Positions 15,940 to 23,487 of a stretch of DNA of 46,988 nucleotides are shown piece after piece. The DNA lies in NCBI GenBank assembly GCA_044374195.1, contig JBILOY010000018.1, positions 1 to 46,988 of the forward strand, in the 5' to 3' direction. The stretch comes from CAIKZY01 sp044374195. GTDB lineage: Bacteria > Actinomycetota > Actinomycetes > S36-B12. The notes beneath the pieces were generated by a model. It saw nothing but the letters and a program-made list of their open reading frames with translations. It did no database searches and was not told where the DNA came from. Positions within the stretch are counted from its first letter, which is position 1. Every line of letters begins with the position of its first letter. The position numbers and the translations under genes were made by a program.

Positions 15940-16332
15940 ATGGCTGAGCTGAACGTCGCGGTCGTCTCCGCTGAGCGGTCCCTGTGGCAGGGAACCGCGA
16001 AGAGCGTGGTCGCCAAGACACCTGAAGGCGAGATCGGCATCCTGCCCGGGCATGAGCCCGTGCTGGCGATGCTCGTCGAGGGTCCGCTTCGCATTGAGCA
16101 GGCTGACGGCACCAAGCTGCTCGTGGCAATTCACGGCGGGTTCTTCTCGGTGGCCAAGGATTCGGTGAACGTCATCGCCGAGGTTGCTGAGTTGGCTGAC
16201 GATATCGATCTCGATCGTGCGAAGGCGGCCCTCGCGGCTGCTCAGGCTGCCGGTGCCGAGAACGAGGCGGCAGCTATCCGCCGCGCCGAGACTCGCATCA
16301 ACATCGCCAGCGTGGCCAAGGGTCTTCGCTAG
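15940..16332 (+). CDS. atpC: ATP synthase F1 subunit epsilon
   Basis: Rotor foot and inhibitory subunit, 130 residues, with an N-terminal beta-sandwich (about 1-85) and a C-terminal two-helix Ala/Glu-rich tail. It is the last gene of the atp operon and is followed by a strong hairpin. The ATG is 6 bp after atpD. Confidence 0.95.
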   Translation: MAELNVAVVSAERSLWQGTAKSVVAKTPEGEIGILPGHEPVLAMLVEGPLRIEQADGTKLLVAIHGGFFSVAKDSVNVIAEVAELADDIDLDRAKAALAAAQAAGAENEAAAIRRAETRINIASVAKGLR

Positions 16333-16347
16333 CACCTGGATCAATAA

Positions 16348-16378
16348 CTGAGGCCGGCCCCATCGGGGCCGGCCTCAG
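16348..16378. terminator. Bidirectional hairpin between atpC and the adenosyltransferase gene
   Basis: CTGAGGCCGGCCCC (16348-16361) and its exact complement (16365-16378) form a 14-bp stem with a 3-nt loop between two convergent genes. There is no T-tract, as in many GC-rich actinobacterial terminators. It probably ends both transcripts. Confidence 0.8.
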
Positions 16379-16397
16379 TGCTGTTCGGGGGAGTGCT

Positions 16398-16973
16398 TTA
16401 GCGGCTGGCTCCGGGGGTCCAGAGCACATCGCCACCGGCATCCTTATTCGCAACGCGGCTGAGGATGAAGAGGAGATCGCTGAGCCGGTTCAGATATGTG
16501 GCCGTTAACGGGTTCATGCCGCCGTGGTAGGTATCGAGGGCGGCCCAGGTCGAGCGCTCTGCACGGCGCACCGTGGTGCGCGCAACGTGCAGATGTGATG
16601 CTGCAATAGTGCCGCCGGGCAAGATGAACGAGCGCAAGGGCTCGAGCGTCTCGTTGTAGGTGTCACAGGCCGCCTCGAGTACATCGATGTAGGCCTGCGT
16701 CACCCGTAGTGGCTCGTGCGGGGGATTGTCGATCACCGGGGTGCAGAGGTCAGCACCGACGTCGAAGAGGTCATTTTGGACCCGCAGCAAAAGATCGCGA
16801 ATGTCGTCGTCAAGATCCGCCGTGGCAAGCGCCACGCCAATGGTGCAGTTGGCCTCGTCGACATCGGCGTAGGCCTTAAGTCGCGGGTCGTTCTTCCCCG
16901 TGCGACTCATGTCGCCCAGGGAGGTGGTGCCGTCGTCGCCGGTGCGGGTATAGATGCGCGTGAGATTGACCAT
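16398..16973 (-). CDS. Cob(I)alamin adenosyltransferase, PduO type
   Basis: Transfers the adenosyl group of ATP to cob(I)alamin to give coenzyme B12. It has 191 residues from ATG 16973. The PduO N-terminal signature TRTGDDGTTSLGD, the YADVDEANC stretch and the basic RRAER motif are present. It supplies the cofactor needed by the B12-dependent mutase at 18,685. It is divergent from murA across 77 bp. M. tuberculosis has the same gene (Rv1314c) between atpC and murA, from memory. A TACGCT box lies 6 nt from the start. Confidence 0.93.
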   Translation of the reverse strand: MVNLTRIYTRTGDDGTTSLGDMSRTGKNDPRLKAYADVDEANCTIGVALATADLDDDIRDLLLRVQNDLFDVGADLCTPVIDNPPHEPLRVTQAYIDVLEAACDTYNETLEPLRSFILPGGTIAASHLHVARTTVRRAERSTWAALDTYHGGMNPLTATYLNRLSDLLFILSRVANKDAGGDVLWTPGASR

Positions 16974-16979
16974 GGCCTC

Positions 16980-16985
16980 AGCGTA
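16980..16985 (-). promoter_or_regulatory. Candidate -10 box for leaderless adenosyltransferase transcript
   Basis: On the minus strand TACGCT is followed by 6 nt (GAGGCC) and then the ATG at 16973. This matches the spacing seen at other start codons in the window and implies transcription beginning at the start codon. GAGGCC could instead be read as a poor Shine-Dalgarno sequence. Confidence 0.45.
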
Positions 16986-17038
16986 TGGGACACGCGAGAT
17001 CCGCGCCTGCAGCCAACACGAGGTGAAGGTCACGTCCG

Positions 17039-17044
17039 TAGAAT
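17039..17044 (+). promoter_or_regulatory. Candidate -10 box for leaderless murA transcript
   Basis: TAGAAT is 6 nt upstream of the murA GTG with no Shine-Dalgarno sequence between. It is the closest of the group to the consensus TATAAT. No good -35 is visible. Confidence 0.55.
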
Positions 17045-17050
17045 GCGGTC

Positions 17051-18307
17051 GTGGAAACCTTGACCGTGGCTGGTGGCTCGCGCCTGGTGGGAGAGGTTCG
17101 CGTCACCGGTGCCAAGAACTCCGTTCTCAAGCTCATGGCGGCAGCCCTACTCGCTCGGGGTACCACCACCCTCACTGAGGTGCCCGACATCCTCGACGTG
17201 GAGATCATGGCCGAGCTGCTGCGCCGGTTGGGGTGCGAGGTCACTCACGACAAGGCGGCATCCCGAGTTGAGATCTTCGTGCCCGACACCCTCGAGCACC
17301 GCGCTGACTATGACCTTGTCCGCCGTATGCGAGCCTCAATCTGCGTGCTCGGCCCCTTGCTCGCTCGGTGCGGACAGGTCGACGTAGCCCTGCCGGGCGG
17401 CGACAACATCGGCTCGCGCGGACTCGACATGCACATTGACGGACTTGAGCGCCTGGGCGCATTGGTCACCAACGAGCACGGCTACCTGATTGCAACCGCT
17501 TCCCCCTTGAGAGGCGCGAATATCTGGCTGGAATTCCCGAGCGTGGGCGCAACCGAGACGATTGTCATGGCGGCGGTCCTAGCTGACGGCGTGACGGTCG
17601 TCGACAACGTGGCGCGCGAGCCGGAGATTGTCGACATATGTCAGATGCTCGCTGAGATGGGTGCGCGCATCGACGGCATCGGCTCATCGACACTGACCAT
17701 CACCGGAGTCGAACGGCTCAACCCGGTCACGCACCGAACTGTCTCTGACCGCATCGTGGCGGGCACCTGGGCCGTGGCCGCGGTGATCACCCGCGGAGAT
17801 ATCACCGTGCGCAATGCCAACCCTGAGCACCTTCGCATCGCACTCGACAAGCTCACGACCGCGGGTGCCGATGTGACCAGCACTGACGATGGCTTTCGCG
17901 TGGTGATGCGCGAGCGTCCGAAGGCGGTCGACATCGTGACACTGCCATACCCGGGTTTTCCGACCGATCTCCAGCCGCAGTTCATCGCACTTAACTCGAT
18001 TGCCGAGGGTGCGGCGCTTGTCACCGAGAATCTCTTCGAGGCGCGTTTTCGGTTCGTCCAGGAGCTCGCGCGCCTCGGGGCCGATGTGCGGACTGACGGG
18101 CATCACGCTCTCGTGCGCGGTGTCGACAGCCTCTCTGGAGCCCCTGTCGAGTCAACTGATATCCGTGCGGGCGCAGGTCTCGTGCTCGCCGGCCTCGTGG
18201 CCGATGGAGTCACGACCGTTTACGGTGCGTCGCATATCGATCGCGGATACGCCGGCTTCGTCAACCAACTCATGTCGCTTGGCGCGCAGGTGGAGGCTCA
18301 GGGCTAG
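17051..18307 (+). CDS. murA: UDP-N-acetylglucosamine 1-carboxyvinyltransferase
   Basis: First committed step of peptidoglycan synthesis: transfers enolpyruvate from PEP to UDP-GlcNAc; cytoplasmic. The product has 418 residues from GTG 17051. K22 and N23 of the substrate site are present (TGAKNSVLKL). The active-site loop reads LPGGDNIGSR, with Asp118 where E. coli has Cys115, the residue attacked by fosfomycin; the same Cys-to-Asp change is known in M. tuberculosis. The stop TAG shares the palindrome CTAG with the stop of the convergent gene. Confidence 0.97.
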   Translation: METLTVAGGSRLVGEVRVTGAKNSVLKLMAAALLARGTTTLTEVPDILDVEIMAELLRRLGCEVTHDKAASRVEIFVPDTLEHRADYDLVRRMRASICVLGPLLARCGQVDVALPGGDNIGSRGLDMHIDGLERLGALVTNEHGYLIATASPLRGANIWLEFPSVGATETIVMAAVLADGVTVVDNVAREPEIVDICQMLAEMGARIDGIGSSTLTITGVERLNPVTHRTVSDRIVAGTWAVAAVITRGDITVRNANPEHLRIALDKLTTAGADVTSTDDGFRVVMRERPKAVDIVTLPYPGFPTDLQPQFIALNSIAEGAALVTENLFEARFRFVQELARLGADVRTDGHHALVRGVDSLSGAPVESTDIRAGAGLVLAGLVADGVTTVYGASHIDRGYAGFVNQLMSLGAQVEAQG

Positions 18308-18624
18308 CGAGACAGCAGGGTCTTGGCCTTGTCGGCATCGGCGGGCCACACCAGGATTCGGGGGCCCTCGAGGGTCTGGGCGAGATTGCATCTGATCCCG
18401 GCATCTTCGAGTCGGCGGCGCGCGATTTCCCCTTCGACGTAGGTGCCGGGGGATGCGATGGGCACCAAAACTCCGTATTCATCAGTGCGCCCGGCTTTCG
18501 CTGGAGCCGCAACCACCGAGGCACCACGGCGGAAGGCCCAGCGCAGGAAGAACACGAAGAAGAGGAGGAGGCCCGCCGCGACAAGGGGGCCAAACACGTA
18601 GGAATAGGAATTCCAGCCTGGCAT
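18304..18624 (-). CDS. Single-pass membrane protein with DUF2007-like tail
   Basis: A 106-residue protein of unknown role. It has one transmembrane helix near the N-terminus (about 10-29), a basic/Ala-Pro linker, then a soluble C-terminal part in which a repeated element (EIARRRLEDAGI ... WPADADKAKTLLS) resembles the DUF2007 signal-transducer domain. ATG 18624 is chosen; longer frames upstream look non-coding. It is convergent with murA and divergent from the mutase gene. The resemblance is from pattern only. Confidence 0.65.
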   Translation of the reverse strand: MPGWNSYSYVFGPLVAAGLLLFFVFFLRWAFRRGASVVAAPAKAGRTDEYGVLVPIASPGTYVEGEIARRRLEDAGIRCNLAQTLEGPRILVWPADADKAKTLLSR

Positions 18625-18684
18625 GTGAGCAGTCTCTCGTGAGACCGGCTGCCCCGCGAGTCGTGGCCTAGATACCCTCCGAGC

Positions 18685-20673
18685 ATGCCCAACCCCAAGG
18701 ACCGTCCCTGGCTGATCCGCACCTATGCGGGTCATTCCTCTGCTGTGGAGTCCAACGCCCTCTACCGCCGCAACCTGGCCAAGGGTCAGACGGGGCTCTC
18801 GGTGGCCTTCGACCTGCCGACCCAGACGGGCTATGACCCAGACTCGGTGATGGCGCGCGGTGAAGTCGGCAAGGTGGGCGTGCCACTGTCGCACCTCGGC
18901 AACATGCGCCAGTTGTTCGACGAAATTCCGCTCGGTGAGATGAATACGTCGATGACGATCAATGCCACGGCAATGTGGTTGCTCGCCCTTTACGTCACCG
19001 TTGCTGAGGAGCAGGGGGCATCAGCCGAACTCCTGTCCGGCACCACGCAGAACGACATCATCAAGGAGTACCTCTCCCGAGGCACGTACGTGTTCCCGCC
19101 GGCGCCGTCGCTGCGCCTGATCACCGACATGATCACCTACACAGTGAATAACGTGCCGAAGTGGAATCCGATCAACATCTGCAGCTACCACCTGCAAGAG
19201 GCCGGTGCCACCCCCGTGCAGGAGATCGCCTACTCACTCAGTACCGCGATCGCGGTGCTCGATGCAGTGCGTGCCTCGGGGCAGGTGCCCGAGGAGCGCT
19301 TCGGGGAGGTTGTCGAGCGCATTTCCTTCTTCGTCAATGCTGGTGTGCGCTTCGTCGAGGAGATGTGCAAGATGCGCGCCTTCGTCGAGATGTGGGACCG
19401 CATCACCGAAGAGCGTTACGGAGTGACCAACGCGAAGCAGCGCAGATTCCGTTACGGCGTGCAGGTGAACTCGTTGGGCCTGACCGAGGCGCAGCCGGAG
19501 AACAACGTGCAGCGCATCGTCCTGGAAATGCTCGCCGTGACCTTGTCCAAGGATGCCCGCGCGCGCGCAGTGCAGTTGCCGGCTTGGAATGAGGCCCTTG
19601 GCCTGCCCCGCCCCTGGGATCAGCAGTGGTCGATGCGCATCCAACAGGTACTCGCCTACGAGAGTGATCTCCTTGAGTACGAAGACATCTTCACCGGCTC
19701 TGTCGTCGTCGAGGGCATTGTCGCGAACCTCGTGGCTGAGGCCACGGCCGAACTCGACCGCGTGCTCGAGATGGGTGGGGCGGTCAGCGCCGTCGACACG
19801 GGTTACATGAAGACTCAGATGGTGCAGTCGCACGCAATGCGCCGTGCTCGGGTCGAATCCGGCGATGACATCGTGGTGGGCGTCAATGCCTTCCAGTCAT
19901 CGGAGGAGAACCCGCTGCTGGCGGATCTCGACACCGCAGTGCAAAGCGTTGACCCCGCCGTCGAGCAACAGGCCATTGATGCGCTCGTGGCCTGGCGCGC
20001 CGAGCGCGATCAGTCTGCAGTTGACGAATCCCTTGCCCGGCTCGCGGCAGAGGCCGTCACCGACGTGAACTTGATGGAAGCCACGCTTGCCTGCGCTCGA
20101 GCGGGAGTCACGACGGGCGAATGGGCCGGAGTCCTTCGAGAGGTGTTCGGTGAGTACCGGGCGCCTACAGGAATTTCCGCGGCACTCACGTCTCCGCCGA
20201 GTTCGGAGGAGCTCGCTGAGGTGCGTGCCGAGGTGCAGGCAGCGGCTGCGGCCAAGGGATCGCCCCTGCGATTCCTCGTGGGTAAGCCCGGGCTCGATGG
20301 ACACTCCAATGGGGCTGAGCAAATTGCCGTGCGGGCGCGCGATGCGGGGTTCGAGGTCATCTATCAGGGGATCCGCTTGACTCCTGAGCAGATCGTCGCA
20401 GCGGCGATCGCCGAGGATGTTGACATCATCGGATTGTCGATCCTGTCCGGCTCCCATCGTGCGCTTGTTCCTGATGTGCTGGATGGGCTTGCCGCGGCGG
20501 GCGTCGTGGACATTCCCGTGGTGGTCGGCGGCATCATTCCCGATGCTGATGCGGCCTGGCTGAAGTCGAAGGGTGTTGCTGCAATCTTCACCCCGAAGGA
20601 CTACGACGCCACCGTGATCATGCGCAAGGTCTTGCAGGTCATCCTCGACTCATCAGCCGCCCACGCGGGCTGA
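18685..20673 (+). CDS. ecm: Ethylmalonyl-CoA mutase (MeaA-type B12-dependent mutase)
   Basis: B12-dependent carbon-skeleton mutase in one 662-residue chain: a catalytic TIM-barrel from the N-terminus to about 500, a linker, and a C-terminal cobalamin domain from about 525 with the D-x-H-x-x-G motif (D538, H540, G543; DGHSNGAEQ). Methylmalonyl-CoA mutases usually have DGHDRGAK here. The N-terminus PWLIRTYAGHS and the FGEYRAPTG stretch also match the ethylmalonyl-CoA mutase/MeaA branch as I remember it. It would convert (2R)-ethylmalonyl-CoA to methylsuccinyl-CoA. The adenosyltransferase, MeaB and epimerase are all within 10 kb. It may alternatively be an orphan MeaA linked to another acyl-CoA; the branch assignment is good but not proven. 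Confidence 0.87.
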   Translation: MPNPKDRPWLIRTYAGHSSAVESNALYRRNLAKGQTGLSVAFDLPTQTGYDPDSVMARGEVGKVGVPLSHLGNMRQLFDEIPLGEMNTSMTINATAMWLLALYVTVAEEQGASAELLSGTTQNDIIKEYLSRGTYVFPPAPSLRLITDMITYTVNNVPKWNPINICSYHLQEAGATPVQEIAYSLSTAIAVLDAVRASGQVPEERFGEVVERISFFVNAGVRFVEEMCKMRAFVEMWDRITEERYGVTNAKQRRFRYGVQVNSLGLTEAQPENNVQRIVLEMLAVTLSKDARARAVQLPAWNEALGLPRPWDQQWSMRIQQVLAYESDLLEYEDIFTGSVVVEGIVANLVAEATAELDRVLEMGGAVSAVDTGYMKTQMVQSHAMRRARVESGDDIVVGVNAFQSSEENPLLADLDTAVQSVDPAVEQQAIDALVAWRAERDQSAVDESLARLAAEAVTDVNLMEATLACARAGVTTGEWAGVLREVFGEYRAPTGISAALTSPPSSEELAEVRAEVQAAAAAKGSPLRFLVGKPGLDGHSNGAEQIAVRARDAGFEVIYQGIRLTPEQIVAAAIAEDVDIIGLSILSGSHRALVPDVLDGLAAAGVVDIPVVVGGIIPDADAAWLKSKGVAAIFTPKDYDATVIMRKVLQVILDSSAAHAG

Positions 20674-20684
20674 GCTCGACTCGA

Positions 20685-21368
20685 ATGCGCATTGTTATTG
20701 CTCGATGCACGGTCACTTACGTGGGTCGGCTGACCGCGCAGCTGCCTGAGGCCACCCGGGTGATCATGATGAAGGCTGACGGCTCGGTACTCATCCATTC
20801 CGATGGCGGCTCGTACAAGCCGCTGAACTGGATGAGCCCACCCTGCACCACGCGCATCGTCGTCGAGGACACTCCGGACGATGTTGCCGAGGTCTGGACA
20901 GTGGAGAACAAGGCGGGGGAACAGCTCGTCATTCACGTGCATGAAACCTTCGGTGAGACCGTGTATGAGCTCGGGCAGGATCCCGGCCTGATCAAGGACG
21001 GTGTCGAGGCCCACCTCCAGATACTTCTGGCCACTCACGTCACCGTGCTCGGTGAGGACTGGAGCCTGGTGCGACGTGAATTCCCGACCGCGATCGGCCC
21101 GGTTGACCTACTGTGCAAGGACGCCAAGGGAGCAACCGTGGCCGTGGAGATCAAGCGCCGTGGCGAAATCGACGGAGTCGAGCAGCTCACCCGGTACCTC
21201 GAACTCTTGAACCGCGACCCCATTCTGGCTCCGGTGTCGGGCATCTTCGCGGCCCAAGAGATCAAGCCTCAGGCACGCACCCTGGCCGAGGATCGCGGTA
21301 TCCGATGCGTGGTCCTCGACTACGACGCCCTCAAGGGCACCGATGATCCCGGCCTGCGGCTCTTTTAG
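20685..21368 (+). CDS. nucS: Mismatch-specific endonuclease NucS/EndoMS
   Basis: Double-strand endonuclease that cuts at G-T, G-G and T-T mismatches; it is the core of non-canonical mismatch repair in actinobacteria and archaea lacking MutS/MutL. It has 227 residues: an N-terminal DNA-binding domain and a C-terminal RecB-like nuclease with D141, E155 and K157 (PVDLL...VEIKRRGEIDG), the same spacing as the known active site. The C-terminal LRLF resembles a beta-clamp-binding motif. It follows the mutase by 11 bp. The family context (Rv1321 between murA and the epimerase gene) matches. Confidence 0.95.
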   Translation: MRIVIARCTVTYVGRLTAQLPEATRVIMMKADGSVLIHSDGGSYKPLNWMSPPCTTRIVVEDTPDDVAEVWTVENKAGEQLVIHVHETFGETVYELGQDPGLIKDGVEAHLQILLATHVTVLGEDWSLVRREFPTAIGPVDLLCKDAKGATVAVEIKRRGEIDGVEQLTRYLELLNRDPILAPVSGIFAAQEIKPQARTLAEDRGIRCVVLDYDALKGTDDPGLRLF

Positions 21369-21388
21369 CCAAATGAAAGGATGTCCCC

Positions 21389-23167
21389 ATGACGCATGAG
21401 ATCACCACCGTAGGAGTCATTGGGCTAGGCACCATGGGTGCCGGAATCGCTGAGGTGATCGCTCGTAGCGGCTACCGCGTCATCGCTATCGAGATGTCAG
21501 ACCAGTCCCTGGCAAGCGCCAAGGCGAACGTGGATGGATCTACGTCTCGCGCACTAGCGAGAGGGAAGATCACCGATTCGGATCGGGAGGCCTTGCTCGG
21601 CCGCATCAGCTTCACGACTGACCTGGGGGATCTCTCAGCAGCTGATCTCGTAATCGAGGCTATCCCGGAGCGGCTCGAACTAAAGCGCGAGCTCTTCGCC
21701 AAGCTCGACGAGATCACCCCTGCGCACACGATTCTTGCCTCGAATACCTCGTCGCTCTCGGTCACCGACATCTCGGTGGCCACGAAGCGCCCTGCACAGG
21801 TGGTCGGCCTGCACTTCTTCAACCCGGCTCCTGTCCAGGCCTTCGTGGAGGTCGTGCGCACTGTCATCTCCGATGACTCAACGATCGACTCCGTGGTCGC
21901 CTTCGCTGAGTCCCTCGGCAAGAAGCCCGTGGTGATCGGAGACAAGGCTGGATTCATCGCGAATGCCCTTCTCTTCGGCTACCTCAATCATGCAGTGTCG
22001 ATGTTCGAGCAGAAGTACGCCTCGCGCGAGGACATTGACGATGCCATGCGCCTCGGTTGCGGTTACCCCATGGGTCCGCTCGCACTCGTCGATCTCATCG
22101 GCCTTGATACCTCGTACGAGATCCTCGACACGATGTACAAGCAGGGGCGTGATCGGCTGCACGCACCGTCGCCGATTCTCAAGCAGATGGTCACGGCCGG
22201 ATTGCGAGGGCGCAAGAGCGGCCGTGGGTTCTACACCTATGAAGCCCCCAACTCGCCGGTGGTGATCACCGACCCCCTCACTCCCGCGGAATCAACCGCA
22301 GCCTCTGGCGGCCGCTCCGTTGCGTCAGTGGGAGTGGTGGGAACAGGAACGATGGCCGCGGGCATCGCCGAGGTCATTGCGAAGGCGGGCAAGGACGTCG
22401 TCCTCGTCGGACGAAGTGACACGAGCGCGAAGCGTGCGCGATCGAAGATCGAGAACAGCACGGCGAAGGCCGTCGACAAGGGCAAGCTCGATGCTGCTGA
22501 CCGTGATGCTGCGCTCGCCCGCCTCACCATCAGCACCGATCTCAGCGCGCTTTCGGGCTGTGATCTCGTTATCGAATGCATTGTCGAGGAGATCGAGCCG
22601 AAGTTGGCGCTCTTCCGAGAGCTCGACTCGGTTTGCCGTGCGGGTGCGATCCTGGCCACGACTACATCAAGCCTTCCTGTAGTCGACCTCGCGGCGGCTA
22701 CCACGCGGCCCAGCGATGTGATCGGCATTCACTTCTTCAATCCGGCACCCGTAATGAGGCTCGTGGAGATCATCACGACAGTTGCCACGAGAGTGCAAAC
22801 GCTCGAAAGCTCGCGTTTGTTTGTCGAAGAGCTCGGTAAGCACCCGGTCGTATGCGGTGATCGTGCAGGTTTCATCGTTAATGCCCTGCTGTTCCCATAT
22901 CTGAATGACGCCATTCGAATGGTCGAAGCCAACTACTCGTCCACCGATGACATCGACCTGGCCATGAAGCGTGGTTGTGGCCTGCCGATGGGCCCGTTCG
23001 AGCTCCTCGACACTGTCGGGCTCGATGTGGCCCTGGAGATCCAGCGCACTCTCTACCTGGAATTCCGCGAGCCGGGCTTCGCTCCAGCCCCGCGGCTGGA
23101 GCACCTTGTGACAGCTGGCTACCTCGGTCGTAAGTCCGGTCGAGGTTTCCGCGTCTACGAGAGCTAG
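21389..23167 (+). CDS. Tandem 3-hydroxyacyl-CoA (3-hydroxybutyryl-CoA) dehydrogenase
   Basis: A 592-residue protein made of two complete dehydrogenase modules, about residues 1-290 and 310-592, each normally a separate ~285-residue enzyme. Both keep the catalytic Ser (TSSL), His (HFFNPAP) and Asn (GFI-x-NALLF) motifs. Module 1 has GLGTMG (12-17) and Glu35 at the end of strand beta-2, typical of NAD binding. Module 2 has GTGTMA (318-323) and Gly341-Arg342-Ser343 at the matching place, an NADP-like pattern. It would oxidise 3-hydroxybutyryl-CoA or reduce acetoacetyl-CoA. It has AAAGGA upstream and lies 20 bp after nucS. Tandem forms exist in actinobacteria as far as I recall. Confidence 0.9.
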   Translation: MTHEITTVGVIGLGTMGAGIAEVIARSGYRVIAIEMSDQSLASAKANVDGSTSRALARGKITDSDREALLGRISFTTDLGDLSAADLVIEAIPERLELKRELFAKLDEITPAHTILASNTSSLSVTDISVATKRPAQVVGLHFFNPAPVQAFVEVVRTVISDDSTIDSVVAFAESLGKKPVVIGDKAGFIANALLFGYLNHAVSMFEQKYASREDIDDAMRLGCGYPMGPLALVDLIGLDTSYEILDTMYKQGRDRLHAPSPILKQMVTAGLRGRKSGRGFYTYEAPNSPVVITDPLTPAESTAASGGRSVASVGVVGTGTMAAGIAEVIAKAGKDVVLVGRSDTSAKRARSKIENSTAKAVDKGKLDAADRDAALARLTISTDLSALSGCDLVIECIVEEIEPKLALFRELDSVCRAGAILATTTSSLPVVDLAAATTRPSDVIGIHFFNPAPVMRLVEIITTVATRVQTLESSRLFVEELGKHPVVCGDRAGFIVNALLFPYLNDAIRMVEANYSSTDDIDLAMKRGCGLPMGPFELLDTVGLDVALEIQRTLYLEFREPGFAPAPRLEHLVTAGYLGRKSGRGFRVYES

Positions 23168-23169
23168 CC

Positions 23170-23487
23170 GTGGGTCGCAAGAATCGCCGCATGAACGATG
23201 AGCGCGATGACGAGCGGCCGCTGAACCCGCTTGGCGGTCAGCGGCGCGAGAGTCATCCTGATGGTGACTGGTACGTCAGGCAGGTCACCGGTGCTGCCTC
23301 AGATAAGGACTATCGCTGCCCCGGCTGCGATCACGTAGTGCAGGTGGGCACTCCGCACGTGGTGGCGTGGTCAGCTGATGACCCGATTGGGCTCGAGCAC
23401 CGCCGTCATTGGCACAAGCCGTGCTGGACGGCACGCAACAACCGGGGTCCGCGCACGATGCGGTCCTCAGGTGCGCCGCGCTACTGA
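23170..23487 (+). CDS. Conserved actinobacterial zinc-ribbon-like protein
   Basis: A 105-residue basic protein of unknown role. Charged N-terminus, then CPGC (about 51-54) and a downstream HWHKPCW motif (about 81-87) that could bind one metal ion, and a basic C-terminus ending APRY. Very similar small proteins, often labelled ATP/GTP-binding without evidence, occur widely in actinobacteria. GTG 23170 follows the dehydrogenase by 2 bp. Its stop lies inside the end of the convergent acyltransferase gene (7-bp overlap). Confidence 0.78.
   Translation: MGRKNRRMNDERDDERPLNPLGGQRRESHPDGDWYVRQVTGAASDKDYRCPGCDHVVQVGTPHVVAWSADDPIGLEHRRHWHKPCWTARNNRGPRTMRSSGAPRY

Noticed and set aside
14434..16344. 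636-codon antisense frame opposite atpD and atpC
   Set aside because: It mirrors highly conserved genes with biased wobble positions, which commonly opens the opposite strand in GC-rich DNA; no domain is recognisable.
18669..18674. TAGATA as a leaderless -10 box for the mutase gene
   Set aside because: The last base does not fit TANNNT and the spacing to the ATG is 10 nt, so it was left out of the leaderless set.
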